From positions 1,550,001 through 1,614,000 of the forward strand of contig JAQQWL010000004.1 of the NCBI GenBank assembly GCA_038363925.1: a stretch of DNA of 64,000 nucleotides, written 5' to 3'. The stretch comes from Apiospora phragmitis. Taxonomy: Eukaryota > Ascomycota > Sordariomycetes > Amphisphaeriales > Apiosporaceae. Of this stretch, positions 12,244 through 22,626 are shown in pieces; the first letter of the stretch is position 1, and every line of letters starts with the position of its first letter. The notes below the pieces were generated by a model. That model worked only from the letters and a program-made list of their open reading frames with translations, searched no databases and was not told where the DNA came from. The position numbers and the translations under genes are program-made.

Positions 12244-12947
12244 ATTGAGCCGATTTTTTTGTTTTATTGGGAAGAGATGAGCGGGAACTGAGAAGAACGA
12301 AGACCTTGCGGCAGGCTCTTGCAACCTACCAGCAGCTCAGTCACTTACGTCGGAATCCGGCTTCTTGTCAGTAGAAATGCATATATGTTTATGGTATATC
12401 AGTATCCAGGCACACGCAAGGGCGCGAAATACTCAACTCCAAAAATCCCGGTGGAGATACTAGCAGCAACTGCGTCACCGTCTTTGACAGGGGGGTGGGC
12501 CCGTCAGTTCTGAACTCGGGTCTTCGTGCAACCTTCTTTGCCGGATGTTGTCGGACGCGTACCATGGTGAGCATGCAGGTGGTCAGCGCTATCACACCCG
12601 CAGTCTCACATCAGCAATACCAGATTAGCAACACCAAACGGGGAGTGCCGCGTCAGAATGAATGTACGGCACGGGTCTGGATTGTTGGCTCTCTTATCAG
12701 CATGTTGTACGTCACATACTTCCGTACACCGCGACCAAGTATCCAGCTTGCTTGCTATGGCGTGATCTGCTAGGTACATCCCCCTTTAGAAATACTAAAC
12801 GAAACATGAACAGCCTGGCTGGATTCATGTAGATATCTGAAATAGACGAACGGAAGTTGGCTGAGTTTCCCGTGGGTACCTAAAAGGCAAACAGTTACTC
12901 TGGACATCACTATTGCAATTTCTGGTCTTGAAAGCAAACTGAACGTC
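12244..12947. promoter_or_regulatory. Bidirectional promoter, P450 / terpene synthase
   Basis: This 704-bp region separates two divergent start codons and should drive both genes, as is common in fungal clusters. I could not identify a repeated motif in it. Confidence 0.5.
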
Positions 12948-15246
12948 ATGGAACCACTATCGTACCAGTCGAGGCTCGTTTCTCCTGACGAAGCCAGCTT
13001 GACGGGTTGCTTCACAACGCTACCCGTTCGAATTCATCCCCGAGATGACCTCGCCAACTCTGCAAGCCGCCGCTTTGTAAAAGACTGGGTGAGGGAAATC
13101 GGCGACGGCCGTGAGAAGAAAACCCATTTCTCTTTCTCGCCAGTGGGGAACTGGTCTTCTCTCATCTACCCAGAGGCGATTCCGGAGCGGCTGGGCGTAT
13201 TGGCCTACCTCTCCGACCTAGGCCTGATTCACGACGGTACCATTGCTCCTATATAATCTCCCCTTCACGCATTTGCCACTTTTGCTAATAGGGCTTTTCA
13301 GATAAGGGCGAGGGCCTCAGCATTGACGATGCCAAAGCTGAGAACGATGAGCTCCATGCAGCTCTGGATCCAAGCGATCAGCGATCTCTGACCCCCGACT
13401 CGAGGGCCATGAAGACCAAGAAGCTTGTCTCACAGTGCATCCTCGAATGCGTGAAGCTTGATCATGAACTTGGTCTGAACATGCTCGCTGCGTTCCGTGA
13501 TGTCTGGCTGGCGATAAGCGAGAAGAACAGCGACAAGGAAGCCCAGACCATAGAAGAATACTTGCAATACCGCAGCGAAAACGGCGGGATGCTGTAAGCA
13601 ACAAACCACATTCCTCTCTGAGGTTCCAAGACTAACCAAAGTGACAGCGTCTTCTGGCCCATGCTCCAGTTCAGTCTTGCGATATTCCTCTCGGAGGCAG
13701 ACTACAAGCTCGTGCAGCCTATTATTGATGCAGCCACGGAAGGACTTCTGTTGGCCAACGACTATTTCAGCTGGGAACGTGAATGCAGAGAACTAGAGGC
13801 AGGACATTCCAAGCGGATTGTAAGTGCCGTTGAACTGTTCAGAAGAACAAAGGGCCTTTCAACCGAGGCCGCCAAGAACGAGGTGAAGCTCCGGGTCATC
13901 AAGTCAGAGCGCGACTTTTGCCAACGACGTGACGAACTCTACATGGCCCAGCCAGACATACCCTTGAAACTGAAACGATGGATTGATTGCGCCGGCTTTG
14001 CTGTCTCAGGAAACCACTACTGGTGCTCTGCTTGCCCAAGGCAGAATGCATGGAAGAACGATGCTCTTGCAAATGGCGTCAATGGTAGCAAGGCCACCAA
14101 CGGCAGTGTCACCAACGGTACCAAGACCGCCAACGGCAGCGGCGGCGTCAACGGTGCCAACGGCAATGGAAACAAGAGGGGATTCTCACCTAGTACCGAA
14201 GACGATGCTCCCACGAAGAGAAGGAGGGACTCGGGCGTCAGCGTACATGAAGGCAGCAGCAGCGACAGCAGCAGGCTCGATAACTACGACACTTCCAGCT
14301 ATCCGTTTTACACGCCGTCCAATCTTGCTCTGGATGCACCCGCAGACTACATCTCAAGCATGCCTTCCAAAGGCGTCCGAGGCGCCCTTATCGACGCCCT
14401 CAACACATGGCTCCACGTGTCTCCGGCCGCGATCAAGCACATCACCTCCGTAGTCAATACGCTGCACAACGCATCCCTCATCCTCGATGATTTGCAGGAC
14501 AACTCCCCCCTGCGCAGAGGCCTCCCGGCCGCGCATGTCGTCTTCGGGCCGGCCCAGTCGATCAACAGCGCTACCTTCATGTTCGTCCGCGCCGTGGGCG
14601 ACGTCGCGCAGGGCCTGAGCCCGGCGGCCCTGACGGCCGTGCTCGAGGAGCTCGAGGGCCTCTACCTGGGCCAGAGCTGGGACCTGTACTGGAAGCACAA
14701 CCTGGCGTGCCCCAGCGAGCCCGAGTACGTCAACATGGTCGACCACAAGACTGGCGGCATGTTCCGGATGCTGCTGCGCATGATGCAGGCCGAGAGTGCG
14801 GCGTCAGCAGCCGCAGCTCCTGCGAAGACACAACTGGACTTTGAGCGGCTCACGCTGCTCTTCGGCCGCTTCTTCCAGATCCGCGACGACTACATGAACT
14901 TCGGCGACTACGCGACGCAGAAGGGCCTCTGCGAGGACCTGGACGAGGGCAAGTTCTCGTACCCGTCGTCTACTGCCTCGCGCACCACCCGGAGTACCGC
15001 GGCCACATCCTCGGCGTCTTCCGGCAGCGCCCGACCGCGGCCACGAGCAACGGGTCGCCGTTATCCAAAGAGTGCAAGGCGCATCTGACGGCATGTCTGA
15101 AGAAGTGCGGGGCGTTCGAGAAGACGCTGGACTGCCTGCGGGACCTCGAGCGCGAGCTGGAGCTGGAAATTGACCGACTGGAGCAGCTGGCGGGCGAGGC
15201 AAACCCGATGCTTCGCTTGTGCCTCGCCAAGCTCAGTGTCAAGTGA
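12948..15246 (+). CDS. Chimeric terpene cyclase-prenyltransferase (di/sesterterpene synthase)
   Basis: This bifunctional enzyme makes a C20 or C25 prenyl diphosphate with its C-terminal domain and cyclises it with its N-terminal domain, like fusicoccadiene and ophiobolin-F synthases. Exons are 12948-13236, 13302-13593 and 13648-15246, about 727 residues. The cyclase domain shows the metal motif DDKGE (formed across intron 1), the NSE motif NDYFSWERE and the HYWCSACPRQ block. A linker follows, built of repeated NG/TNG units (about 14070-14170). The prenyltransferase domain has DDLQD and DDYMN aspartate-rich motifs. The frame changes once near 14960: after EGKFSYP the next frame carries LAHHPEYRGHILGVFRQRP and the natural C-terminus to TGA 15244-15246. 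One missing base explains this. Chain length and product cannot be read from sequence. Confidence 0.92.
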
Positions 15247-16041
15247 ATTGTGAGGTTAGAATAAGCGCGATGATTTTATTGGCGCGGGTTGCTCCGCAGT
15301 ATTGTTTATCTACTTTAGTTTGTTAGTGTGGGTGAATGCATACCATGAACGACACGTTATCCAGCATGACCAATCAAGTGCCGGCATTTTTGTGAGACCA
15401 TGTTCAGTGCAACCATCCTACATATAAGCTGTCAGTCCTCTTTGAATCTGTCAGATTGCGTGCAAACCCCTCCCCATTAATTAGCCTCATGCCAAGTAAG
15501 AAGCCAAGATGTGCTGGTTAATGATCCTTGATGGCCCAGACCAGAGCGCAGGCCTGAGGCAAAAGGGGATTGGCAACGTTCTCGCTGGTGCCGCTTCCGA
15601 CGTGACCACCTCCGAGCTCTTCTACGACGACTCTCACGTCAGCAGCGTATCTGCGGCCAAGATCAATAGTCAGTCACACCGCCGACCGCCCGAGCTGCTC
15701 GGCGCCGAGGCATACACGCAACGCGCAGGATAACACCAGGGCCCATATATGCAGTCAGCAAACTCCGGGCCAGGCCTGCGCCCGCCTCGTGTGCAAATAC
15801 AGATGGGATGGTCCAGAGATACGTACTAGGTCGTTTTCCCGCTTACCAATATACCTGACCAGACCGGATCTCTCCTTTTTTTTTTTGCATGTGAACTTTC
15901 AATCGTTGGCCCCTGAAAATAATCGCTCAGAACTCGATTTCAAGGGGCTCACGCAGGTGACTTACAACGCCACAATAACCGTGTCCCAGACCTGATTGTC
16001 CAACGCCCTCATCGGTTTGAATCATTGAATCTAAAATCAAA
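15247..16041. other. Intergenic region within terpenoid cluster
   Basis: This 795-bp gap separates the synthase from the FAD oxidoreductase. Small open frames are present without support. The run of nine or more T near 15880 precedes the downstream gene. Presumed promoter; no repeat is recognised. Confidence 0.5.
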
Positions 16042-17830
16042 ATGCGCCAATCATTGTACCTGCGCTGCATCGGCGTCCTTTGCGTTTGTATTGGAGGAAG
16101 CAAGGGCCTGACAGCAGACTATGGAGCCTGCAACAACGTAGTACGTATGATCAAGATGGCGCTTCGATGCCAAAAGGTGAAGGGGTAAATTTAACATTCT
16201 TAGTGTGGCCTTCTACTATTAGTAGAGCCCTCGGTTAATACACCGCTTGGCATCGTTGCTGCAGACCCAGACTTCGACCCAGCCGTCGACCAGAAGAAAC
16301 TGGATAACGCGTGGGACGAAGAGGGCAAACCGCTCTTCTGGGTGCAGCAGCAGCAAGCCGTCCGGCCCAGCTGCCTCTTCCCACCGCGAAACGTGGACGA
16401 AATCGCGACCCTGATCGCGGCGGCGCGCCAGGACGGCTGCCCCTTCGCCGTCCGCGGCGGCGGGCACTCTGACATCCCGGGCGCGAGCAACAGCGACGGC
16501 GGCATCACGGTGAACATGGCCGGCCTGAGCGACGTCGTCGTCGACGAGGCCGCCGGCGTGGCGCGCGTCGGCGCCGGCGCCAAGTGGGGCGACGTGTACC
16601 GGGAGCTCGAGAAGACGAACCGGACGGTCGTCGGCGGCCGGCTGCGGGACGTCGGGGTGGGCGGCTTGTTGCTGGGCGGGGGCTGAGCCACTTTTCCGGC
16701 TTGCACGGCTGGGCTTGCGACAATGTTCGCAATTACGAGGTAAGTATAACTGGCATCGACAACAGCACTCTATATATTGTGATCATGTTTGTGTTTAGCT
16801 AATTAACGCTGATAACCACAGGTTGTTCTTGCCAACAGTACTGCCATCGACGTCTCCCAATCTACCCATCCGGACCTCTTACCGCGCCCTCCGGGGCGGC
16901 GGGAACAACTTTGGTGTCGTCACACGCTTTGACTTGGACCTGTATGCGCAAGGGCCGATGTGGGGGCGGTCTGCACGTCTGGCCGCTGCTGCCGTCCGTG
17001 ACATCCACCATCACGGAAAACTTCGTCCAGTTTGCCCACGAGGCACCGTCAGACCCGCACGTCTCGCTCTTTGCCGGCCTGGGCTACATGCAAGGCAACT
17101 TTGCCTGGGCCGTGGGCCAGTACGACGCCCTCGGCCGGGAGGAGCCTCCTATCTTCGCTCGGTTCCGAGACGATGTCGAGACTTACGGCGCACAGAAGAT
17201 CGCCAGTACCGCGCGTGTGACCTCTTTGTCGAACCTTGCCGAAGAGCTCAACCAGTCGGAGCCGCCAGGGAAGCGGAGCCGTTTCACGACGGCGACTTTC
17301 AAGGTCGATCAAGCACTACTACAGCAGATGGCCGCGTTCTATGTGGAGCAGGTCAAGAAGGCACTTGACAACGGCCTGGAAAAGGATGAAGGCTTTGCGC
17401 CAATGTTGGGCATTCAACCACTCACACGAAACATCCTTCGTGAGCAAGCAAAACGCGGAGGAAATGTGATGGGTCTCAGTGAAGAGGATGGGCCCCTGAT
17501 GGGTGAGTTGCTTTCTTCCCCTATGAATGAACTATTGCTTACGGAACCGTTTCTGTCAAAGTATGCTCTTTTGGATGGGAGTGGTCTCACGAATCGGATG
17601 ATGGGACCGTCATTGCCGGTATCAAGGCTGTGCTCGAGCAATCAGTAGCAGCCGCCAAGGAGAGAGGGCTGTATCATCCCTTCAAGTACATGAACTACGC
17701 TGCAGAAGACCAGGACCCCATTGCAGGTTACGGTTCTGACAACGTCAACTTCTTGAAGGAGGTCCAACAAAGGTACGATCCTGGCGGAGTCTTCACGAAG
17801 CTAGTCCCTGGGTGGTTTAAGGTCAGGTAG
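16042..17830 (+). CDS. Secreted BBE-like FAD-linked oxidoreductase (three frameshifts)
   Basis: This is a flavoprotein oxidase of the berberine-bridge/PCMH family, which often carries out oxidative steps in fungal metabolite clusters. Exon 1 (16042-16140) encodes a signal peptide (MRQSLYLRCIGVLCVCIGG). Exon 2 starts at 16204 with the FAD domain, including FAVRGGGHSDIPGASN, whose histidine is the expected covalent flavin site, and GVGVGGLLLGGG. The rest reads LSHFSGLHGWACDNVRNYE, then RALRGGGNNFGVVTRFDL, the substrate domain, and the C-terminal berberine motif (NYAAEDQ...RYDPGGVFTKLVP). Further introns lie near 16740-16821 and at 17503-17561. Frame changes are needed at about 16677-16683 (G run), 16877-16881 and 16963-16970. 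All are one-base events and restore conserved motifs, so sequencing error is likely, though a recent pseudogene is possible. Confidence 0.82.
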
Positions 17831-18705
17831 GCTCTATCAGCCACCAATTGTCTTTCAAAGAGCCCAGAGGAGCACATGTAAAAAGAACTCAGCCATATGA
17901 ATATCCTCAGATAGCATGATGTAACGCTGGAAGCGAGTAATTACTTCGCCAATGTTTCAAAGTACCACCCGTTCATGACACATGACGTAATAACCCATAG
18001 GCCCTAGGCTTTGTCCTTGGCCAACCCCGGTTGTCTCGGAACATATTGAACCTTAGTTCGATAAAGACGCGTATCACCATGTAAGAGCTAAGGCGTAAGG
18101 GGTGACCAGCGGGCGAATAGGGAATGGCGGGATATGTGTAGCTTCCGGGGCTTATGCAATCATCTTTTGACAGTATTCAGGCGCCGCCAACCGGTGTCTG
18201 ATGTAGGTGTGGGGGCAGCGCGGGTGGCATCTTACCGGGATGTCAAAGATAAAAACATGTAAGACATGACTGCATGATCAATAATATCAACTATGGAAGG
18301 TTGTGCGTCCGAGTCTCCCCGCAGTAAGCACGGGACGGGACCCGACTTCAACTACAGAATATCGGATCCCCACTAAGCACTATCTGGGATCGATAGTGCT
18401 ACCGCGTCCTTCAACACCTGGCTGACAGGCTATTCAGCTGAATACTCACCTTTCTCACGTCAGAGCACTCCGCCACGATATAGGGCTCAATATTGTGCTG
18501 AACACATGCATGTCATCCTGTATTGTATTTTCATTTTTGGGAATAGTCTCGATGGGTCCTACAGCCTATCACAACCGTACGGATTTGCTACGATGACGAA
18601 TTGAAATGGCTGTCATTCTTGATCCCCCGTGATAATGGCACGGAGATTGCCTATCCAACTCCCATTATACTACGGCTTCACTAATAGCCACAACGAACAT
18701 CTATC
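17831..18705. other. Intergenic region within terpenoid cluster
   Basis: This 875-bp gap precedes the second P450. No supported gene is seen. A short leader with CTAATAGCC... precedes the ATG at 18706. Confidence 0.5.
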
Positions 18706-20580
18706 ATGGCATTCATCTCCCTATTGCCAGCTTGGAGCTGGGGACAACAAGCTGGCCTTGCGGTAGCTATTGTAGGCCGTACCTTTCAACCCTAACTTAA
18801 ATTGAGCTAATGTTTGCAGTTTGCCCTGGTCCTTGCATCAGTGGTGGTATATGACTGCTTCCTCCATCCAATTTCCCACGTTCCTGGGCCATTTTTGGCA
18901 AAGTTCTCTCCGGTGAGTTGTCATAAAATAGCTATGTCAGACGCTCTGTTCCTAATAAGAACAAGCTATGGATAATGAGAGCCTTGTACCGCATGAGATT
19001 CAACTCGGAACTACAGGCCCTTCACCAACAATACGGTAAGATAGTCCCCGACGGTTCGGTCTTACAAAGAAAACTGACTGACTCGATACCAGGCCCTGCT
19101 GTACGAATCGGCCCCAATGAAGTATCCTTTGCCTCCCTGGAGGCGGAGACCGCCATCTACGCAAAGCAGGAGGACGGTCGTTTTTCCAAGGACGGGACCT
19201 TCTTGACTCTTTTCTCAGACCTGGTCCTGAACGCGCCCACGCTCATCACCATACCCGATCCCACGCTCCACAGGAAGCTACACAAAGTGATCGAGCAAGC
19301 TTTCACCCCTCAGGCGCGCGCCAAGCAAGAGCCTATCCAGAAGCTCCATATCGACATGGCCATGTCCAACATAGACGAAATTGTGGAAAAGGGGGGCTCG
19401 AATGGATCTCGCCGACACGCTGGAGACCATGTTCTGGGAGATCATTGGTGATCTGGCGTTCGGCGAGCCGCTGATGTCTGGAAAACGCCGTAAGTCGTGC
19501 AAGCGCGTTCTTCTTTGAACCAACAGAAAACTGAATCGAAGCCTTTAGCTGCGTACGAATCCTTGAAGCAACGTGGTAAAGCGTCGATGCCCATAGTGGA
19601 AGCCCTGAGCTTCTGCCTCACAATGCCTGGCATCGCTCAAGCACTCCAGTTAGTCAGGGGGCTTTTAACAGCAGTAACGCCATCCTCGCAGCTCTCCAAG
19701 CTTGTGCCATCGACAAAGCTACGCGAGTGAGTAACTTGTTTCGTGATTCCCATGACACTTCTCTAACTGACGTTTCCCAAAAGTTGTATCGACCGGCAAG
19801 ATGGCAGAGAAGACTTTCTCACCGCTATCATGGGCAGCGAAAAGCAAGGTCTGACACTCGATGCAGATGCTTTCTTCAGTAACGCTATGGGTCTAACGTC
19901 CGTACCGCCTCTTTCCGTCTAGAACGCAGCAGAACATTTCATGCTGACAGACAGATGCACCTAGACTGGCCGGCTACCAGACTACCGCTACAACGCTGGC
20001 GGCCACGTTCTACCACGTTCTGCGCTACCCTGACGCCTACAACAGGCTCTGTGCCGAATTAAGGACCACTCTCGCCAGTGAAGATGATATCACAGGGGAG
20101 CGGCTCGCCAGGCTACCCTTTCTGAACGCGTGCGTCCGGGAGACGTTGCGACTCTTACCCCCCGCCAACGGCAAGACGGCACAACGCACCGCTCCGGAAG
20201 GCACCATAGCGGGCCTGTACATCCCCGCCGGCACCATCGTGTCCGCCGACCTGTACACGATCCAGCGGTCGCCGGAGCACTTTGCCGACCCCGCCGCCTT
20301 CCGGCCGGAACGGTGGCTGGAGGGCGCCGAGAAGGGCGCCGAGTTCGCCGCCGACGATCCGGCCGCGTATCGGCCTTTCCTCATCGGTAGCAGGGCATGC
20401 ATCGGCCGGCACATGGCCCAGCAGAGCATTCGGCTGATCGTGGCCAGCTTGCTCTGGAGGTACGACTTCGAGCTTCTCGACCCGGCGGGGTTCGTCTGGG
20501 AGCGCGATGCTGGGAGCAGCCTCATTTACACGGACTACAAGGTCAATGTTCATGTTAAGAAGACTGGTGCGAGGGTGTAG
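18706..20580 (+). CDS. Cytochrome P450, terpenoid cluster (one frameshift)
   Basis: This is the second monooxygenase of the cluster. I reconstruct seven exons: 18706-18771, 18820-18912, 18966-19035, 19093-19489, 19549-19726, 19784-19897 and 19965-20580. Features are an N-terminal anchor (QQAGLAVAIFALVLASVVV across intron 1), the hinge HPISHVPGPFLAKFSP, the I-helix segment LAGYQTTATTLAAT, the K-helix VRETLRLLPP, FRPERW and the heme loop FLIGSRACIG. The G6 run at 19391-19396 needs one G removed to continue into ARMDLADTLETMFWEIIGD. The intron at 19898 has a weak GTCCGT donor; the other splice sites are ordinary. The gene is probably functional once the indel is corrected. It likely oxidises the same terpene as the P450 at 10547-12243. 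Confidence 0.87.
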
Positions 20581-21208
20581 AGGACGGGAAGTAGATCAAC
20601 GCTTATTCAGTGTGGCAGTATAGGTATGTGCTGAGGCAGTGCGCATATTCACTCGTAACTAAATAGAACTGATGCAAAAGTGACCATACTCAAAGAAGTG
20701 CTACACGTACCATTCTCAACTAACAGCTGCAAACCATGGACATCGCGCTACTATGGTGTTTGTATAGGGAATTCATTTTAAACCCTTGTATATTACCGAA
20801 GCGTCGTATCAATGCCAATATCGCTCCTGACACAGCGCGTGCTTGTCGATATGGGTATCGCTTGTCTCCAGAAACGAGTATATTACATCCTAACTTGGGG
20901 GATCCCTTCTAAAAGCTACTTCAAATATGTTATCATTATCGCGGCTTTTGCTATCAGTGTATATATTTCCAAGTACCCCCTTGGCCAACCAGATACTCAG
21001 ATAGCAGCATCCACCTCAACCTTGACTCTTGTATTCGGTCAAAACCGCGTTCTAAATATCTTTCTTGTATCATGGAGTCAGTCCCTGAAACTCGGCTACA
21101 GGGGGGGATTTGCATACAGCAGGTAAAGATAATGTCCTACTCACTAGGCGTGTCTCGAGCCCCGCTGTGTGTGTGGACTACAGATCCCCGAGCGGGTAAG
21201 TAAGTTGA
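20581..21208. other. Intergenic region, right edge of terpenoid cluster
   Basis: This ~630-bp gap lies between the convergent ends of the P450 and lamB. A 104-codon frame at 20812-21126 has hydrophobic stretches but no start context, introns or family likeness that I can support. Confidence 0.5.
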
Positions 21209-22049
21209 CTAAAACCCGTTGGCCTTGTTATACTCGTCGACCACCTCCCTCGTAGCCGTCACGATCTCGACGCAGCCGGGCGAGTCCGAGTGGCAGCAGA
21301 CCGAGATGGCGTAGTCCCTGGTGGGCAGCGGGACCACCTTGCCCGAAACGGACGACGTGACGACCGAGTCCTGCAGCTGCTGCCGCACGTGCCGCTTGAC
21401 GTCCTCGACCCTCCACGGCTTCTTGACACGGTCGATGACGAGCAGCCCGCCGTCATCGTACTTCACGTCCCCATAAAACTCGGCCACGAACTCGAGGCCC
21501 ATCTCGGCCGCCACCATCTCCTGGCACGTGCCCGCGAGCCCGAACACTTTCAGGCCCCGCGGCACCCCCGCGTACACGGCCCGGCACACCTCGGCGTCCC
21601 GGCACATCATCCCGTACAGGATCCCGTGTGGCTTCACGTGGTGCAGCGCCACGCCCGCGGCGTCGAGGAAGCCCCGCAGCGCGCCGACCTGGTACACGAT
21701 GTTGGCCGTGTGCTCCTCGGGGCTAAGCTTCATCTCGCGCCGGCCGAAGCCTTGCACGTCGGGCAGACCTGGGTGGGCGCCGATTTTGATGCCGTGCTCC
21801 TTGCACAGACGCACGGCTTGTTGCATATGAAGAGGGTCACCGGCGCTGTTTCATTGTCAAGTTTCAGGTCAGCTTTCTTGAAATCTTCTCGGTATAACAT
21901 GGAACATTAAGCGGACTCCTGACGTACTGGAAGCCACAGGCCACGTTGGCGTGGTCAATCATGGGGATGAGCAGCCCATCCGGCCCGCAGCTGTAGTTGC
22001 CATATCCCTCTCCCAGATCAACATTGATGTAGGCTTTGCGTGGTGCCAT
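21209..22049 (-). CDS. lamB: LamB/YcsF family protein (PxpA-like), lactam utilisation
   Basis: This belongs to the family named after Aspergillus nidulans lamB. Bacterial members (PxpA) act with PxpB and PxpC in ATP-dependent opening of 5-oxoproline, and the fungal gene is tied to lactam use. Exon 1 (22049-21928) encodes [19 protein letters not shown] and [10 protein letters not shown]. Exon 2 (21845-21209) continues with [31 protein letters not shown] and [10 protein letters not shown], all hallmark blocks. The 82-nt intron joins GFQ/GFH in frame. The start at 22049 is preferred over the upstream in-frame ATG at 22091 because the family begins at this point. About 252 residues, normal length, no frameshift. 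It is divergent from lamA across 577 bp. Confidence 0.9.
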
Positions 22050-22626
22050 TGCGGGTAGCCGGGTCTTGCACAATTGCGTATGCGAGATCAACTGAGGAAA
22101 GGGTGTTTGGGTTTGGCTTGGCTCCCCTCGGACTTTGTTTCCTTGTATGGTCGCATGATAAAGACCGCAGCAATTTGGAAAGGAATCACAGGGTCACAAT
22201 ACCTCGCCGTAATCTAGCGCCAGGGCAATTGGAGATGGGTTTTTGGAGATTCTCCAAATCCTTCAGCCCATAGTGGCACATGTCCTCAATGCCAGCCCAC
22301 TTGCCATGTTTTCTTACCCCAACTTGAACCTTATCACGCATGCGGCTGCCTATCTCGGCATGTCTGCAATAGCTTCTTATCTTCAACCCCAATGTTGACT
22401 TATCTTGCATGGACAAGCATCATATCCCAACGCTGATCCAACGCAGATCCCCGGCAATTCCGTTGTACCGAAATGGTATGTACCGAGATATGTGTTGCTG
22501 ATCAGGTGCCGCCGATGAGCCTGATGCATTGCATATCTATCCTGCAGGCTGCTCTCTCCTTAAATGGGGCTTATGCGCCTTGATGCAACATAGCTCACCC
22601 TTATCACAAACAACAGGTAACACACG
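22050..22626. promoter_or_regulatory. Divergent lamB/lamA promoter with GATA-factor sites
   Basis: The shared promoter contains consensus HGATAR sites on either strand: GATAA at 22157-22161 and TTATC at 22331-22335, 22377-22381, 22400-22404 and 22601-22605. This fits control by an AreA-type nitrogen GATA factor, known for the lam genes of A. nidulans. The sites are seen; the regulation is inferred. Confidence 0.55.
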
